NCBI RefSeq assembly: GCF_002860405.1
Contig: NZ_NMWV01000024.1
Location: 1-35,333 of the forward strand
Origin: Bifidobacterium imperatoris
GTDB taxonomy: Bacteria > Actinomycetota > Actinomycetes > Actinomycetales > Bifidobacteriaceae
Direction: 5' to 3'
DNA: 35,333 nucleotides
Part shown: in pieces, positions 32,218 to 35,333 of the stretch
Position numbering within the stretch: the stretch's first letter is position 1
Layout: every line of letters starts with the position of its first letter
Position numbers and translations under genes: made by a program
The notes under the pieces: model-generated
What the model was told of the DNA's origin: nothing
What the model saw: only the letters and a program-made list of their open reading frames with translations
Databases searched by the model: none

Positions 32218-33521
32218 ATGACGCAGGACAGAGATGAGATCGTAGCCCGCGTGACGGCAGTGCTGGAAGGCGAGGCCAAGCCGGTCGCGATTCGAGGGGC
32301 GCGCAAGGTGGACGCCCGCGGCGAGCAATCCGGGTACTGGGTGGTCTCGGACTCGCGTGGCGTGATCGTGGCCACGGGCTCCGCCGCGGCGGACGGCACC
32401 GGCGAGGAGGCGTTCGAACACGCCTGCCGCACGGTCGGCATCGACCCGGCCTCCCGCTCCGGCGAGGTCATCGACGCTGCCGGCCGCATCCTCACGCCCG
32501 GCTACGTGGACATTCATGCCCACGGCGCCTGGGAGAAGTCGTTTGACGACGGCCCGGACGGCATCGACGTGGCCCGAGCCGGTCACGCGGTCCACGGCAC
32601 CACCCGTCAGGTGCTCTCGCTTATCACCAACCCGATGGACGTGATCTGCCGCAACATCCGCACCGTGCATGAGAAGATGGCCTCCCGCCCGGACATCCTC
32701 GGCTGCCACCTTGAAGGCCCGTTCCTCGCCTTGAAGCGCAAGGGCGCGCACGACCCGAACTGCCTCAAGGACCCGGTGCCCGAACTCGTGGATCGCATGC
32801 TCGACGCCTCGGGCGCCGACCCCGCCGTCGGGCGTCTCGGCTGCATCCGCCAGATCACCATCGCCCCCGAGCTCGAGCACGGCATTGGCGCCATCAAGCA
32901 GTTCGCGGCCGCCGGCGTGGTGCCCGCGGTCGGCCACTGTGACGCCGACTACGCCACCGCCCAGGCCGGCTTCGACGCGGGCGCCGGCATCATGACCCAC
33001 ATGTTCAATGCGATGAACGGCCTGCACCACCGCGAACCGGGGCCCATCCCGGCCGCCGTCGAGGACCCGCGCGTCACCATCGAGCTCATCAACGACGGCT
33101 TCCACGTGCAGAACCCGATGGTCAAGCTCGGCTTCGGACTGGCGCCCCACCGCATCGCGTTCGTCACCGACGCGATGGCCGCCACCGACTGCCCCGACGG
33201 CGCATACAAGCTCGGCGAACTTGACGTGAACGTCATCGACGGCCACGCCCGACTCGTCTCCAACGGCGCCATCGCCGGCTCCACGCTCACCCTGGAGGTC
33301 GCGGTCCAGCGCGCGGTCAACGAACTCGGCTTCAGCCCGGTCGCCGCCGTCGAGGCCGCCACCCTCACCCCGGCCCGCGCCTTCGGATTCGACCGGGCCA
33401 ACCCCGTCACCGGCACGCCGCTCGGCCTGATCGCCCCGGATACGCCGCCGACCTCAACCTCCTCGACCCCGCCGACTGGACCGCCCAACACGTCTGGTGT
33501 GCCGGCCGCCAGATGAAGTAA
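32218..33521 (+). pseudogene. nagA: N-acetylglucosamine-6-phosphate deacetylase, C-terminal frameshift
   Basis: Would convert GlcNAc-6-P to GlcN-6-P plus acetate. ATG 32218 follows GGAAGGAAATC. Amidohydrolase motifs are present: PGYVDIHAHGAWEKSFDDG, GCHLEGPFLALKRKGAHDP (metal Glu), PAVGHCDADY, MTHMFNAMN and FVTDAMAATDCPDG. Near 33438 one G seems to be missing. Thereafter the frame reads DTPPTSTSSTPPTGPPN and stops at 33516, whereas the next frame gives the expected YAADLNLLDPADWTAQHVWC and ends at TAA 33521. About 28 C-terminal residues are altered while the active site is intact, so residual activity is possible. A sequencing error in the G run is an alternative. Confidence 0.8.
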
Positions 33522-33569
33522 ACGCCTCCCTGTAGGCCGGAGCCGGTGCCGTTTGTCTTCGATGACGCC

Positions 33570-34890
<1,321 letters not shown>

Positions 34891-35333
34891 TGCCTCACGT
34901 TTTTTGAGCGCGTAGGGTGTGGTGGTGCCTCATCGGGAATGAGCGCGAACGGTATCGGTCCTGTTTGGCTTGTCTTATGGAAGACAGGATCAGCATGGCG
35001 ACGAAGCGGCAGGTCACCCTGAGATTCAGGGATGAATACATGAAGGCGTCGAAGAAGGACAAGGGACGCATCCTCGATGAGATGTGCTCCGTGCTGGGAA
35101 TCGGCAGGAGCACCGCGAGACGCAGACTCACGGAAGCCGGGCGCGGCAGGCCGTCGATGTCGCCCGCGGAGCGGCCGAAGCGGTATTCGGAGCAGTCGCG
35201 CGAGCTGCTGGTCCAGGTGTGGCTGATGATGGATGCGCCGTGCGCGAAGTACCTCAAGGCGATGCTGCCCCTGTGGATGCCCATGCTGCGCGCGCACGGC
35301 GAGCTCGCCGACTGGGACGGTTTCGCGTTCCGC
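34891..35333 (+). mobile_element. IS element, left end (truncated by window)
   Basis: Starts with TGCCTCA (34891-34897), then TGAGCGCGTA (34905-34914), and repeats TGCCTCA (34926-34932) and TGAGCGCG (34940-34947) 35 bp later. These match the inverted end at 257-314. The orientation equals that of the copy at the window start. The element continues past 35333. Confidence 0.78.
34995..35333 (+). CDS. IS transposase, N-terminal fragment
   Basis: 113 residues to the window edge. ATG 34995 (GACAGGATC upstream) is preferred over ATG 34977. A basic N-terminus (KRQVTLRFRDEYMKASKKDK) is followed by a helix-turn-helix (ILDEMCSVLGIGRSTARRRL), then RGRPSMSPAERPKRYSEQSR. This is the DNA-binding part of an integrase-core transposase. 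The catalytic DDE domain lies beyond the window. It is in the same orientation as the C-terminal fragment at 3-251. Confidence 0.75.
   Translation, partial: MATKRQVTLRFRDEYMKASKKDKGRILDEMCSVLGIGRSTARRRLTEAGRGRPSMSPAERPKRYSEQSRELLVQVWLMMDAPCAKYLKAMLPLWMPMLRAHGELADWDGFAFR

Overview
The window is high-GC actinobacterial DNA and fits Bifidobacterium, most likely the B. longum/breve/infantis group. The reasons are a GH2 beta-galactosidase divergent from a GPH-type lactose permease, nagB/nagA, a WhiB-family protein, an LAHTG-anchored surface protein, and a small-plasmid Rep of the p4M (CRESS-like) kind known from bifidobacteria. The species is inferred, not proven.

Layout. (1) 1-315 is the right end of an IS element. 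A second copy of the same element, in the same orientation, begins at 34891 and runs off the window, so about 34.6 kb lies between two direct IS copies. (2) 316 to about 5800 is an integrated plasmid-like element: a cassette of small genes (RHH protein, two small membrane proteins, excisionase-like wHTH), a CRESS-type HUH-endonuclease/SF3-helicase Rep preceded by palindromic iterons, and a tyrosine integrase. (3) 6094-8977 is core chromosome: cfa, tRNA-Phe, tRNA-Asp, trmB, tRNA-Glu. (4) 8955-14256 is a 5.3-kb island in tRNA-Glu(TTC), bounded by a 25-bp direct repeat of the tRNA 3' end. It carries integrase, XRE repressor, AlpA-like protein, RepA-like ATPase, and a palindrome-rich segment with two tandem copies of a small wHTH gene. 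The order resembles phage satellites (PICI-like). (5) 14257 to about 19165 is a second plasmid-like block: two divergent XRE regulators, a wHTH replication protein with internal iterons, a WhiB-like protein, ParA, an RHH protein and small membrane proteins. Its spacers are strict 4-bp-phase CARN tracts. (6) 19173-21417 is a two-gene AAA ATPase/TOPRIM operon, a likely anti-phage system of the PARIS/RloAB/OLD type. (7) 21766-26061 is a 1431-residue cell-wall-anchored adhesin. (8) 26234-34571 is carbohydrate metabolism: lacS and lacZ (divergent), nagB and nagA (both carrying frameshifts here) and a convergent LacI regulator whose probable operator also occurs between lacS and lacZ.

Function. The lac genes would import and hydrolyse lactose or related galactosides under LacI control. 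nagB/nagA would process GlcNAc-6-P, but as written nagB is broken and nagA has an altered C-terminus. The rest is accessory DNA accumulated near a tRNA-Glu hotspot. Its most notable items are the integrated CRESS-type element, the satellite-like island with an unexplained palindromic/structured-RNA module, the CARN tracts and the AAA/TOPRIM operon.
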